IMG/VR virus record: IMGVR_UViG_3300033145_000189
Span: 1-48,479 of that record
DNA: 48,479 nucleotides
Strand: one strand, 5' to 3'
DNA from: a virus
In this document: one piece after another, positions 6,510 through 15,478 of the stretch
How the letters are laid out: each line of letters starts with the position of its first letter
Position numbering within the stretch: position 1 is the first letter of the stretch
Notes under the pieces: generated by a model
What the model was told of the DNA's origin: nothing
Databases searched by the model: none
What the model saw: only the letters and a program-made list of their open reading frames with translations
Made by a program: the position numbers and the translations under genes

Positions 6510-8185
6510 TGGGAAATGATATTCATTCAGAGCGATTGAGTAAAGCAGATATTAAACTTCTACAATACGCTATTTCTGTAAATGATTATGAAACTGCTTA
6601 TGAAATTCTATGGCGTGAACGTCCTGTATCAATGCGGCAATTTATGCTTGATGAAGATTTTTTGGGTTCAAGTGCCACAACACATCCGAGGATTCTTCAA
6701 CTGGCAGAAGCAATCGACTTACCTGAAATCAGACATGCTCATCTAAACATTGGTAAGGGGTCAGGAAAGACATATCTAATCGCAAGGGCTATGTTAGCAC
6801 GTGGGGTTTATTTACAACTTTGTTATCGTGACCCACACGCGATATTTGATCTTGCACGCGGAACGGAATTGCTTTCAATAAATTTATCAACTGCAACATT
6901 ACAGGCACATGAAGCATTATTCGCGGAATTAAAATCGGCAATCGAACATAGCAAATGGTTTGAAGGTAAATACGTAATGGGTAATGACAAGATAACCTTC
7001 CCAAATAATATCAAGTGCATCTGTGGTCATAGTAAAGGCCAGTCGTTTGAGGGGCTTGCAATATGGCGTGGTGCGCTGGATGAAAGTAATCTCCAGCGGG
7101 ATAAAATTGGAAAGAGTAATGCAGATGAAAACTTTAATATTCTTGTTGAAGGTGGTGTTTCAAGATTCCCCGGTGCATATAAAGTATTTACTATCGGTCG
7201 TTCTGTTCACGACAATGATTTTGAAAGTCGCCGACAAGAACAGATCGCTAATAAGGGAATGAAATTAAAAACATCATTCTTTGATAATTTAGAATTGCCG
7301 GGCAAAAAGGAACTGCAATCGATTGCAGTCAAGAAACGTAAAGTATCAGAACATAAATTTTCAACTACTGTCGGATTACATCCAGATGATTACCCAACTG
7401 ATATATGGTTTAACGGAAATGAAATGGCAGTTAAAGGGCCAACATGGTTCTTCAACCCTACTCGTGGATGGGAATCATTCAAAGATGAATTTGAACGGCG
7501 ACCAGAGAGAGCATCAGCAGTATACGGATGTCGCCCGATACGCGGCGGTGTGAACAGAGTATTCCCGAATCCGAATATAATCATTAAGAAATCAACAGAA
7601 CGTCTTACACATCCATTTGACGTGAATCAGCTATTGCTTGAAAGTTTTCAACCCGGACCATTCTTATATTATGCTCACTTCGATTTATCGGCAAAGAAGG
7701 ATTGTACTGGTTTTGCATTATGCCATGTAGATCAAGACAGGAATAAAATTGTCATTGATGCGATGCTTGAAATACCAGTCCCGCCCGGTGGTGAATTACG
7801 ATTGGCTCATAATAGAAAACTTCTATACGAATTGAATGATAGAGGTTTTGAAATCAAAGTAGTTTCGTTCGACGGATGGCAGTCATTAGAATCGCGGCAG
7901 GAATTATCAATAAGAGGATTCAATGTTGAATATGCTTCGGTCGATCGGACGAGTGAGGGATATGATACTCTTGTTGATTTGATGTATGATAATAAACTTG
8001 AATTCTATTACTATCATCCGTTTTATGAATGTTGCCGTGATTTAATTTACATATCGAAAAACGGGAAAGTAGATCACGATCCCGAAGTACCAGATAGCAA
8101 AAAGGATGTTAGCGATGCAGTAGCCGCAGTATGTTCAAGATGCGTCCATGAACTACGGGGATTCACAGGAATAATTGCGGCATAA
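6509..8185 (+). CDS. terL: Terminase large subunit
   Basis: 558 residues. The ATPase has a Walker A motif GKGSGKT at residues 82-88 and a Walker B-like LAIWRGALDES at 183-193, with Asp191-Glu192. A C-terminal RNase H-like nuclease is indicated by HFDLSAKKDCTG around Asp392, VVSFDGWQS with Asp455, and KKDVSDAVAA at 532-540. The protein powers DNA translocation into the prohead and cuts the concatemer. The ATG overlaps the stop of the small subunit. One copy of the 16-bp palindrome (7313-7328) lies in the coding sequence and encodes LQSIA. Confidence 0.92.
   Translation: MGNDIHSERLSKADIKLLQYAISVNDYETAYEILWRERPVSMRQFMLDEDFLGSSATTHPRILQLAEAIDLPEIRHAHLNIGKGSGKTYLIARAMLARGVYLQLCYRDPHAIFDLARGTELLSINLSTATLQAHEALFAELKSAIEHSKWFEGKYVMGNDKITFPNNIKCICGHSKGQSFEGLAIWRGALDESNLQRDKIGKSNADENFNILVEGGVSRFPGAYKVFTIGRSVHDNDFESRRQEQIANKGMKLKTSFFDNLELPGKKELQSIAVKKRKVSEHKFSTTVGLHPDDYPTDIWFNGNEMAVKGPTWFFNPTRGWESFKDEFERRPERASAVYGCRPIRGGVNRVFPNPNIIIKKSTERLTHPFDVNQLLLESFQPGPFLYYAHFDLSAKKDCTGFALCHVDQDRNKIVIDAMLEIPVPPGGELRLAHNRKLLYELNDRGFEIKVVSFDGWQSLESRQELSIRGFNVEYASVDRTSEGYDTLVDLMYDNKLEFYYYHPFYECCRDLIYISKNGKVDHDPEVPDSKKDVSDAVAAVCSRCVHELRGFTGIIAA
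7313..7328 (+). repeat. 16-bp palindrome, copy 1 (inside terL)
   Basis: CTGCAATCGATTGCAG, perfect two-fold symmetry, preceded by AA. This is the only one of five copies inside a gene; it is read in frame as L-Q-S-I-A. In RNA it could form a 6-bp stem with a UCGA loop. Confidence 0.9.
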
Positions 8186-8201
8186 ATGAAAGGAAGATTC
8201 A

Positions 8202-8699
8202 ATGGCGGAATACGACAATCATAATGCGGATGCTAAAGTGGGTTCGTGGGAGTACGATGAACGTGTAGGGCATCTATGGGAAGCCAGTCATCGTGATGAT
8301 GATTTAGATAATGGCGAAATCATTGATGTAGTTATTCCATGCCCTTCTGAATGGGATGGTAAGGGAATGGAAGTAAAAGTAGAGATAGAAGCAAACGAAG
8401 GATTGAATATTGATATATGGAGAAAAGTAAGAGGGATAACAGGAGGTAACCCGCAAGAGAGTTTCTATAATAAGAATGATAATTATGGTGACTTGGGAAC
8501 TCAATTGAAAATATCTCCTACAATGGTTTTTGGCGGTGATAGGATTCAAAGATTATTTATCGGAGCAGATGATGGTGGAAGCAGAATGGAAGATGTAAGA
8601 ACTGTTGAGGCAGAAAGAGGAATTCGTTATGTGATTACTTCTGTTACTGACGATACAAGGGTGTCAATACGTGTCCAGGTTCGCAGGGCTTACAGATAA
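8202..8699 (+). CDS. Head-region protein of unknown function
   Basis: 165 residues from ATG 8202, with AAAGGAAG upstream. The sequence is acidic and rich in predicted beta strands (EVKVEIEANEGLNIDIWRKV; RYVITSVTDDTRVSIRVQVRRAYR). There is no membrane segment and no cysteine-based motif. Its location between the large terminase and the portal suggests a virion or assembly part, perhaps a small decoration-like protein, but that rests on position alone. No family is recognised. Confidence 0.65.
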   Translation: MAEYDNHNADAKVGSWEYDERVGHLWEASHRDDDLDNGEIIDVVIPCPSEWDGKGMEVKVEIEANEGLNIDIWRKVRGITGGNPQESFYNKNDNYGDLGTQLKISPTMVFGGDRIQRLFIGADDGGSRMEDVRTVEAERGIRYVITSVTDDTRVSIRVQVRRAYR

Positions 8700-8715
8700 T
8701 AAAAGGAACTTACTG

Positions 8716-10959
8716 ATGCCGAAGAAAATAAAAGAAGTAGAATATAAAGCGGTACAACATACAGATGGTGAGTGGTGGGCAGTACCAATCCAAGAACAAT
8801 CTGGATGGAATAAATTTAAGAAGTGGTGTCCCTATTTATCTCCTGAACCGATAGAAAAACAATTATCAAAACAACTTGAACGGGAAACTACTTTCGGAAC
8901 AGGTTCATATAATTCTAATTTCATGTCAGACCCATTCAGTAATAAATCAGATGAAGATTATTATCGTACTGTTACATGGGTTTACAGATGCATCACTACG
9001 ATTGCTCAAGCGGCGGCGGGTGCTCCATTCAAGTTAATGCAGAAGACAATGACTGACGGGAAAGAGACAAAAGAAGAAATAAAAGAAGGTGATGTATATG
9101 AATTACTACAGAACCCGAATCCGCTTTCAACTTGGTATGATTTCACCGAAGCAGTATTTATTAATATGGAATTATTCGGTACATCGTTTTGGGAGAAGAT
9201 TCCATTCCGTGGTGATGATAAAGATAAGATTGCTCAATTATGGTGCTTGCTTTCCGGCAAGATGCAAGTAGTACCACATCCGACTAAATATATCGACCAC
9301 TTCAAGTATATTCCGATATGGGGTAATATCCAGAAGTTACCAGTCGAAGATGTTGTCTACATGAAATATTATGACCCATCGAGTGATGTTGCTGGATTAG
9401 GGCCGACTACTCCTGCGTTATCTGCAATTCATATGGATATACGAGTAGCAACTTACGGCGATGATTATTTCAGGAATGGAGCGGTTCCATTAATCGCCCT
9501 TGAAGCAAAAGATAAAGATGTTGTATTTAGTAAGCCACAAGTCAATAGAATGAAAGCTGATTGGAATTCAATTCATAAGGGATATAAAAATTGGCATAAG
9601 ATAGCAGTTCTTCCCGGTGGATTATCTTTGAAGGTATTAAGCAGTACATTAAAGAATCTTGACTTATCCAGTTTACGTGATTACAGCCGTAAAGAAATCA
9701 TGGCGGCGTATGGTGTACAACCTGTAATGATAACGGATATGGAAGGTGCAACAAAAGCGAATGCGTTTGTACAGCAAGCTCAATTCTGGAACGGTACGAT
9801 GCTTCCAAAATTGATTAAGTACGCGCAGATGTGGAATAAATATATCATTCATCCAATGGACGAATCACTTTCATTGGAAGTAGATATTTCAAACTTCCTC
9901 GTATCTCCAGAACAAGCAAACTTCAATAAAAAATTACAGGTAACGCTTTTTGAAAAAGGAATCACGATACTGAATGAAGCGAGAGATTATTTTCAACTTG
10001 GGCCTGATAAAAGTGGCCGTGGTAATTTATATATGTTCGACATAAATACTCCTTCATTACCAGCAACGATTGAACAAACAATCGAACTTGAAGAAGAAGT
10101 ACCAGTACCACAGGACAATAAGATGATTGCGGGTACAGAAGTTGATGATAAATTCATCGACACATTCAAGGTGGATGATGCGGTTGCGATAGCATTTAAT
10201 ACGGTTAAAGACCGTGAGGATGATAAATTTAGTATAATCATTAACAATCTATTCAAACGCCAAATAGACGCTATTACGCCGTTAATAGATGTATGGGAGA
10301 AGCAGAGTGAGAAGTCAAGTTTAAGAAAAGCAGATGAATTGAATATGGATATTGTTCTTGAAACTTTGGATAAGAGTTTTGAAGAAGTGAAAATTGAAGT
10401 AGCGGCAGGAATAAGACAATCAACAAAGTCAGGATATAAAATAGCATATCGGATATTGAAGTTAAAACCTGATGAAAGATATGTTTCTTCTGAAGGATTC
10501 GCTCAGGAGTTTATCGCTAAAAAAACTTTGAAATTAAAAGGGGATTTGAATTCAACTACGACTGCTCATATTAAATCGACAATTGACAGAGGAATTAAAG
10601 AGGGACATTCAATTGCTCGTATAGCAGAAGGATTGAAAGAAGGTCTTGACGATACAATAATGAGTAATGATAGGGCACTTATGGTTGCGAGAACAGAAGT
10701 AAATGGTGCGGTTAATTTCGGGGCTGAAGAAAGTTATCGTGATAGTGGAGTAGTAAAAACTCAAAGATGGTTGGCAACATCAGATGATAGAGTTCGTGAT
10801 ACTCATGCGGCGGCAAGTGGTCAAGAACGAAAATTGGATGAAAAATTTAGTGTAGGTTCAGATATGCTTGAACGACCCGGCGATCCGAATGGTTCACCCG
10901 GTGAAATCATAAATTGTAGATGTTGTTTAATTCCCGGAAAAATGAAAGGAAGGGAGTAA
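8716..10959 (+). CDS. Portal protein fused to Mu gpF-like head morphogenesis domain
   Basis: 747 residues from ATG 8716 (AAAAGGAA upstream; the in-frame GTG 8671 lacks such a site). The first ~450 residues are an HK97-type portal, with the typical segment YRTVTWVYRCITTIAQAAAGAPFKL near residues 83-107 and LRDYSRKEIMAAYGV later. The last ~90 residues are a Mu gpF / SPP1 gp7-like domain: ARTEVNGAVNFG, then VRDTHAAASGQ, then PNGSPGEIINCRC. Usually these are separate adjacent genes. The portal forms the DNA entry ring and connector base; the gpF-like part is a minor head component. Confidence 0.88.
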   Translation: MPKKIKEVEYKAVQHTDGEWWAVPIQEQSGWNKFKKWCPYLSPEPIEKQLSKQLERETTFGTGSYNSNFMSDPFSNKSDEDYYRTVTWVYRCITTIAQAAAGAPFKLMQKTMTDGKETKEEIKEGDVYELLQNPNPLSTWYDFTEAVFINMELFGTSFWEKIPFRGDDKDKIAQLWCLLSGKMQVVPHPTKYIDHFKYIPIWGNIQKLPVEDVVYMKYYDPSSDVAGLGPTTPALSAIHMDIRVATYGDDYFRNGAVPLIALEAKDKDVVFSKPQVNRMKADWNSIHKGYKNWHKIAVLPGGLSLKVLSSTLKNLDLSSLRDYSRKEIMAAYGVQPVMITDMEGATKANAFVQQAQFWNGTMLPKLIKYAQMWNKYIIHPMDESLSLEVDISNFLVSPEQANFNKKLQVTLFEKGITILNEARDYFQLGPDKSGRGNLYMFDINTPSLPATIEQTIELEEEVPVPQDNKMIAGTEVDDKFIDTFKVDDAVAIAFNTVKDREDDKFSIIINNLFKRQIDAITPLIDVWEKQSEKSSLRKADELNMDIVLETLDKSFEEVKIEVAAGIRQSTKSGYKIAYRILKLKPDERYVSSEGFAQEFIAKKTLKLKGDLNSTTTAHIKSTIDRGIKEGHSIARIAEGLKEGLDDTIMSNDRALMVARTEVNGAVNFGAEESYRDSGVVKTQRWLATSDDRVRDTHAAASGQERKLDEKFSVGSDMLERPGDPNGSPGEIINCRCCLIPGKMKGRE

Positions 10960-10961
10960 CG

Positions 10962-11750
10962 ATGAGCAGAAAGACCAGAAAGAGAGCTGAAAAGAAAAAG
11001 AAACGTACAGTTGAGAAGTTGACTCGTAAGGGATTGATACTCCCTCCGAAGCGTACAGTCGATGTTCATTTCACGATCAATGAACAGGAAAGCGAATTAC
11101 CTGAAATTGAAATTGATGATGATGAAATTGATGATGATGAAATTGACGATGATGAAGAAGAAGAAATTGAAGAAGAAAAAGCTCGTGGTGATGGTCAAGG
11201 CAATGGTGGTGAAAGACAAGGTGATGGTGGTGCTGATACATGCACTTGCCCTGAATGCGGTGCTGTTACTAAAAAAGAAAAAGGAGTTCCTTGTTCTTCT
11301 TTAATATGTTCTGAATGTGATGTGAAATTAACAGGAACTAATGAAAAGAAAAAAGAAACTAAAAAATTTACAAAACAAATGACTAATAAATATGTACCAA
11401 TCGTAAAACTGAATGATGAAAAACATTTAGTATACGGGGTTGTTTACGGGCCTGATGAAGTTGATTCACAAGGTGAATATGCAACCGCAGAGGAAATAGA
11501 AAAGGCATGTCATATATTCGTTAAAGATTATCTTGAAATGAATGTTGAACATCGTCAACACGCTAATCCGAATTTAATACCAGTCGAAATTTTCATTGCG
11601 CCAATAGATTTCAAGTGGGGGGATTTAACAGTAAGGAAAGGAAGTTGGTGTCTTGTTACTAAAGTATTGGATGAACGAGTTTGGAAGTTGGTTAAAGCAG
11701 GGGAATTAACTGGATATTCAATGGAAGGCGAAGCAATGCGTGCCGAATAA
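10962..11750 (+). CDS. XkdF-like putative prohead serine protease with zinc ribbon
   Basis: 262 residues from ATG 10962 with AAGGGAG upstream. It has a basic N-terminus, then an acidic low-complexity run at residues ~48-73 made by three 15-base repeats (11109-11153). A zinc ribbon with CTCPEC and CSEC at ~94-119 comes next. Residues ~143-258 are an XkdF (peptidase S78_2)-like domain: VYGVVYGPDEVDSQG, NVEHRQH, IAPIDFKWGDLTVRKGSW and GELTGYSMEGEA. His197/His200 and Ser253 are candidate catalytic residues. It probably matures the prohead; the acidic and zinc regions may contribute to scaffolding. Confidence 0.82.
   Translation: MSRKTRKRAEKKKKRTVEKLTRKGLILPPKRTVDVHFTINEQESELPEIEIDDDEIDDDEIDDDEEEEIEEEKARGDGQGNGGERQGDGGADTCTCPECGAVTKKEKGVPCSSLICSECDVKLTGTNEKKKETKKFTKQMTNKYVPIVKLNDEKHLVYGVVYGPDEVDSQGEYATAEEIEKACHIFVKDYLEMNVEHRQHANPNLIPVEIFIAPIDFKWGDLTVRKGSWCLVTKVLDERVWKLVKAGELTGYSMEGEAMRAE
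11109..11153 (+). repeat. Three tandem 15-bp repeats coding acidic EIDDD units
   Basis: GAAATTGATGATGAT occurs at 11109-11123 and 11124-11138, with a near-copy at 11139-11153 (GAC for one GAT). Each unit encodes Glu-Ile-Asp-Asp-Asp. The array lies in the linker between the basic N-terminus and the zinc ribbon of the protease-like protein and could vary in copy number by slippage. Confidence 0.85.
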
Positions 11751-11762
11751 TAGGAGTATGAT

Positions 11763-12437
11763 ATGGACAAGGCAGATAAACGAGAAGTGAAAGAAATAAA
11801 AGGAATTATTCCAAGGCGTGTATCTATTGTAGGTACAGCCGCGACATTAAAAAAATTTCCGTTATGGAAAAGTGCTGATTGGAAAGGAGAAGAAACAACG
11901 AACGAGGAAGGTAATACCGAAGAATTTCATAATGAACTTTTAGCTCCTATCATATCTGTACGGAGCGGTATGGAATCCATTAAGAAACATTTCAGAAAGG
12001 AGTTGGACAAGATGGCGAAGCAAACTTTGCAGGACGTTCTTAAAGGAACTGCCGCTTCCATTAAAGAAACAATCTCTGCACTCAGTAAATTTAAGGGTGA
12101 AGAAACCGGGAGCGACAAGGAAGAAACCGATAAGGACACTACGGAAACAACCGAAGATGAATCAACAGAAAAGTCGGCTGAACAACTGGTAAAAGAGTTG
12201 ACCGCATTGAGTGAATCACTTGCTGATTTTCCTGAAATGCTTACAAAGCATTCGGAGCATATTGAATCACTTAAAGCTGAAATCAAGACCATACAGGATG
12301 GTCGCCAATCTGATATGGATGAATTTGAGAAGATGCTCGACGCTCATTCCAAACAGATTGATGAAATCAAAAAGAGTATTGAAGACCGTGTAAAAGCTGG
12401 TATCGATGCTTATGTGAAAAGCCAGCAGGATAATTAA
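11763..12437 (+). CDS. Putative capsid scaffold protein
   Basis: 224 residues from ATG 11763 with AGGAG upstream. The first ~30 residues (RRVSIVGTAATLKKFPLWKS) resemble the C-terminal end found after XkdF-like protease domains, as if a protease tail had been split onto this gene. Then comes an acidic Thr/Glu-rich linker (~110-140), followed by a long helical, charged C-terminal half (~145-220) of coiled-coil character. Position between protease and major capsid fits a scaffold. This is inference; there is no catalytic motif. Confidence 0.65.
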   Translation: MDKADKREVKEIKGIIPRRVSIVGTAATLKKFPLWKSADWKGEETTNEEGNTEEFHNELLAPIISVRSGMESIKKHFRKELDKMAKQTLQDVLKGTAASIKETISALSKFKGEETGSDKEETDKDTTETTEDESTEKSAEQLVKELTALSESLADFPEMLTKHSEHIESLKAEIKTIQDGRQSDMDEFEKMLDAHSKQIDEIKKSIEDRVKAGIDAYVKSQQDN

Positions 12438-12504
12438 TTTTCCTAACCTTAAAGGGTAACAAGGTAAATAATAAATTTCTTAAACAATGTGGAGGATAAG
12501 AGTA

Positions 12505-13860
12505 ATGAGTAAACCGAAAATGAATATGGACGAATTGAAAAAGAAAGCACATGATATTTCTGAACGCGCTGGTAAAGTATCCAACGAAACGGAAATTCAA
12601 AAGACTGTTGAGGATATGGCAAAACGGTATCCTGAACAGAAGCAAACTTCTTTCGGTTATCAAGCGGCTGGAAGTGGACCGCTGTTCAAATCAGCGAATG
12701 AACTTCTTTTCAAGAGTGTTCAAGGTAATGATGAATTGGATGCATTCCGTAAATGGAATGACGATCTGATGATTATTGATGCCGTACTTTCAAAAAGTGA
12801 TTCTGCCTATTATCATAAGGGTGGAATTTACGGAACAAAATTCTATCAGGAAACGAAAGCCCAACATGCCGGAATGCTCAAACATATGACAAAAGCTCTT
12901 TCGTCTACCGGAACTGCAACAGGTGATGAATGGGTTCCGACTGGTTGGAGTTCTGATCTGTATGAGCGTATTCGTATCGCACAGAAGGTTTCGGCGTTAT
13001 TTCCGACAATCAATATGCCTACGAATCCGTATCGTGTTCCAGCGGCTGGTGCAGACCCTACGGCTTATCTTACTGCGGAAAATACTTCTGATAGTCCTAC
13101 TGCTTCAACTGCTTCAACTCGTGGAACGGCACAGAGGGAATTCGATGCTAAGAAGTTGATGGTTCGTAATATTCTTTCAGAAGAAATTCGTGAAGATTCC
13201 ATTGTCCCGATTCTTGAGATTGTACGGAATGATATTGTTCAGGCATTCTCAAATGCAATCGAAGACGGGACGGTCAATGGTGATACTACAAATCCGCACA
13301 TGGATGATGATGTTGATACCGCTACCGACCATCGTAAGGCATGGAGAGGGCCACGTAAGCAAGCGAATTCCGCAAGTACAGAAGTTGCCGCTGGTGGAAC
13401 ATTGACTGCTGACATGATGACGCAAGCACAGGTTATCATGGGGAGGTTCGGTGCTGATATTTCTAATCTGGTTTGGTTGGTTTCAACTCAATCATATGGA
13501 CAGATTAAAAATCTCACCGAAGTTCAGACGGTTGATAAATTCGGGCCGGGTGCTTCTATTCTGGCTGGTGAAATTGGTAAGATTTACAATATACCAATTA
13601 TCCTTTCAGAATATGTTAGAACCAATCTCGCGGCTGATGGAACTTACGATGGAACAACTAAGAACACCACGGAAATGCTCCTGATTAACCGGAGAGCATT
13701 CTGGTATGGTAATCGTCGTGAGCTTACGATTAAGATTAAGGACGAGCCGGAATATGACCAGATGCAGATGATTGGTTCTATCCGCAAGGCATTCCGTTGT
13801 ATGGAGGCAACGACTGCTACTTGTTGTGCGGCAATCATCAATATCACTAACTTCTCGTAA
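12505..13860 (+). CDS. HK97-fold major capsid protein
   Basis: 451 residues from ATG 12505, with GGAGGA about 9 bases upstream. The N-terminal ~60 residues are charged and helical, a likely delta domain removed on maturation. Residues from about 140 onward (GDEWVPTGWSSDLYERIRIAQKV), then VPAAGADPTAYLTAE and later ILAGEIGKIYNIPIILSEYV, follow the usual plan of HK97-type capsid proteins. It follows protease and scaffold genes as expected. A palindrome copy and a glycosyltransferase gene follow directly, which is unusual. Confidence 0.88.
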   Translation: MSKPKMNMDELKKKAHDISERAGKVSNETEIQKTVEDMAKRYPEQKQTSFGYQAAGSGPLFKSANELLFKSVQGNDELDAFRKWNDDLMIIDAVLSKSDSAYYHKGGIYGTKFYQETKAQHAGMLKHMTKALSSTGTATGDEWVPTGWSSDLYERIRIAQKVSALFPTINMPTNPYRVPAAGADPTAYLTAENTSDSPTASTASTRGTAQREFDAKKLMVRNILSEEIREDSIVPILEIVRNDIVQAFSNAIEDGTVNGDTTNPHMDDDVDTATDHRKAWRGPRKQANSASTEVAAGGTLTADMMTQAQVIMGRFGADISNLVWLVSTQSYGQIKNLTEVQTVDKFGPGASILAGEIGKIYNIPIILSEYVRTNLAADGTYDGTTKNTTEMLLINRRAFWYGNRRELTIKIKDEPEYDQMQMIGSIRKAFRCMEATTATCCAAIINITNFS

Positions 13861-13865
13861 GTCAA

Positions 13866-13881
13866 CTGCAATCGATTGCAG
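13866..13881 (+). repeat. 16-bp palindrome, copy 2
   Basis: CTGCAATCGATTGCAG preceded by AA, 5 bases after the capsid stop codon and 22 bases before the ATG at 13904. The ribosome site AAGGAG lies at 13888-13893, just downstream of the palindrome. Confidence 0.92.
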
Positions 13882-13903
13882 TAATACAAGGAGTTAATTG
13901 ATA

Positions 13904-14533
13904 ATGTATTATGGTTGTGTAAATGTGTTCCAAGATAAGAACGGTTTAAGGGAGTGCCTTTCGGCATTACGGGGGGCACTCCCTGCTGATTCTAAATTAG
14001 TAGTTGTTGATGGAGCATATAAAGAATTTCCACACGATAAACCATATTCAACTGACGGGACAATTGAAGTAGCACATGAACTTGCGGATATTGTAATTGA
14101 AACAAAAGAAGCATGGGAAAATGAAGAAATAAAACGCAGTCAATATTTTATCGGTAAAGAAGATGATGTTTATATTGTAGTTGATGCTGACGAAACAATT
14201 CAAGGTAAAATCTCAGAAGGTATAACAGAAGATCATTGGATTTTACTTCGCAGAACGAATACACCAGAAAAACCATACTATATCTATCGTATTCACGTCC
14301 ATAAGCCCGGTATTCGCTATCAGGGCACACATCATGCCGTTTGGGATGATATATACGGGTTACGGAATATACTGCTTGAAAACCGTACAAAGAAACGGCG
14401 TATCGTGAACTGTGAATTAAAGCATAATGTTTGCGATAGAAGATTGAATGATTTGAAATACGGTAAACGTGGTGACTATCATAGATGGTTGCAAGAACAC
14501 GAAAGAGAATTCAGGAGACAGCACTCTTTATAG
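13904..14533 (+). CDS. Glycosyltransferase-like protein placed after the capsid gene
   Basis: 209 residues from ATG 13904 with AAGGAG at 13888-13893 (the TTG at 13898 is too close). It starts MYYGCVNVFQDKNGLRECLSAL, has LVVVDGAYKEFPHD near residue 35 and the acid motif VVDADET near residue 90. This is the plan of a short GT-A (family 2-like) glycosyltransferase in which the DxD binds metal and nucleotide-sugar. It sits between capsid and adaptor genes and is preceded by palindrome copy 2, so it looks like an inserted cassette. Glycosylation of a head protein is an attractive inference, not shown. Confidence 0.65.
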   Translation: MYYGCVNVFQDKNGLRECLSALRGALPADSKLVVVDGAYKEFPHDKPYSTDGTIEVAHELADIVIETKEAWENEEIKRSQYFIGKEDDVYIVVDADETIQGKISEGITEDHWILLRRTNTPEKPYYIYRIHVHKPGIRYQGTHHAVWDDIYGLRNILLENRTKKRRIVNCELKHNVCDRRLNDLKYGKRGDYHRWLQEHEREFRRQHSL

Positions 14534-14543
14534 GCGGTGAAAA

Positions 14544-15122
14544 ATGGTAACTGCTTTAACTACTTCAACACAGGTAAAAAAATTCTATCAAGGGAATGTA
14601 CTTGGTAATTATAACGATGAAATCAATCTTTTGATTGAAGGTATATCAACAGGAATGGCTTTATGGCTTGGCAGGGATTTAGGTGAAGAAGATGAAACCA
14701 CATATTACAATGGTTCAGGAATGAACAGATTATATCCGAGAAGAACTCCAATAACATCTATATCAGAATTGAATATTGATAGTGGTAGAACTTTTGGAAC
14801 ATCAACTGCATTAGTAGAGGATACTGATTTTATAATTGACCCCGAAGATTCAGAATCAATAATCTTTCTTGGTGGTGTATTCCCAAAGAATGTGAAGAAT
14901 ATTAAATTAACTTCTCTCGCTGGTTATCCAACAATACCGAGTGATGTACAAATGGCAATTGCGGCATGGGTTGCAAGTCTGCTTGAACAGGCAGGGAAAT
15001 TAATCGTTACCAGTTTCACGGTGATAAATATTACTACTAATTTTGACGTCAATAAAATGATGCCGAAGTTTGTTCAGTTAGTAATGCAGAATTATAAACG
15101 AAATTCATTCGGAACATTCTAA
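14544..15122 (+). CDS. Head-tail connector (adaptor) protein, gp6-like
   Basis: 192 residues from ATG 14544, with GGCGGTG upstream. It begins with helices (TSTQVKKFYQGN ... LLIEGISTGMALWLGRDL), has a central beta part (RRTPITSISELNID), and later SLAGYPTIPSDVQMAIAAWVASLLEQ. That helix-beta-helix order, with Y/F-rich substrate loops, is typical of HK97 gp6 / SPP1 gp15 adaptors, which attach below the portal. The position before the stopper and gp10-like genes agrees. It would complete the neck after DNA packaging. Confidence 0.78.
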   Translation: MVTALTTSTQVKKFYQGNVLGNYNDEINLLIEGISTGMALWLGRDLGEEDETTYYNGSGMNRLYPRRTPITSISELNIDSGRTFGTSTALVEDTDFIIDPEDSESIIFLGGVFPKNVKNIKLTSLAGYPTIPSDVQMAIAAWVASLLEQAGKLIVTSFTVINITTNFDVNKMMPKFVQLVMQNYKRNSFGTF

Positions 15123-15478
15123 TGATATTCATGGCTAATACAGTAGTTGATATAAAACGACAGAATAAAACTTTCTCCGATGGTGAATTTACATATACGT
15201 GGGAGGATGTGAATACAGACTGTCCTGCATTTATAACTCCTACGGGTGGCGGTCAAGCCGGAACAATATTAGGAAGATTTCCAGAAGCAACTCATACGGT
15301 GTTAATGGAAATAGATTCACCCGTAACCAATAATGATAGATTATATCGAACGATTGATGGATTAGTTTATCATTATGAAGTGCTTCATTCAGAGCGTCCG
15401 TCAATAGGAATTGGTGAACATCACAAGACGTTATATGTTAAGGAGATTCCTCAAGATGACGTTCCGATTAGGGGCTAA
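15122..15478 (+). CDS. Head closure (stopper) protein
   Basis: 118 residues from ATG 15122, which overlaps the preceding TAA; ATG 15131 is an alternative and the ribosome site is weak either way. The sequence is mainly beta (DIKRQNKTFSDGEFTYTWEDV ... CPAFITPTGGGQAGTILGRFPEATHTVLMEID ... DRLYRTIDGLVYHYEVL), as in SPP1 gp16-like stoppers that plug the portal channel after packaging. Gene order adaptor-stopper-gp10 supports the call. Detection is by pattern and position only. Confidence 0.72.
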   Translation: MIFMANTVVDIKRQNKTFSDGEFTYTWEDVNTDCPAFITPTGGGQAGTILGRFPEATHTVLMEIDSPVTNNDRLYRTIDGLVYHYEVLHSERPSIGIGEHHKTLYVKEIPQDDVPIRG

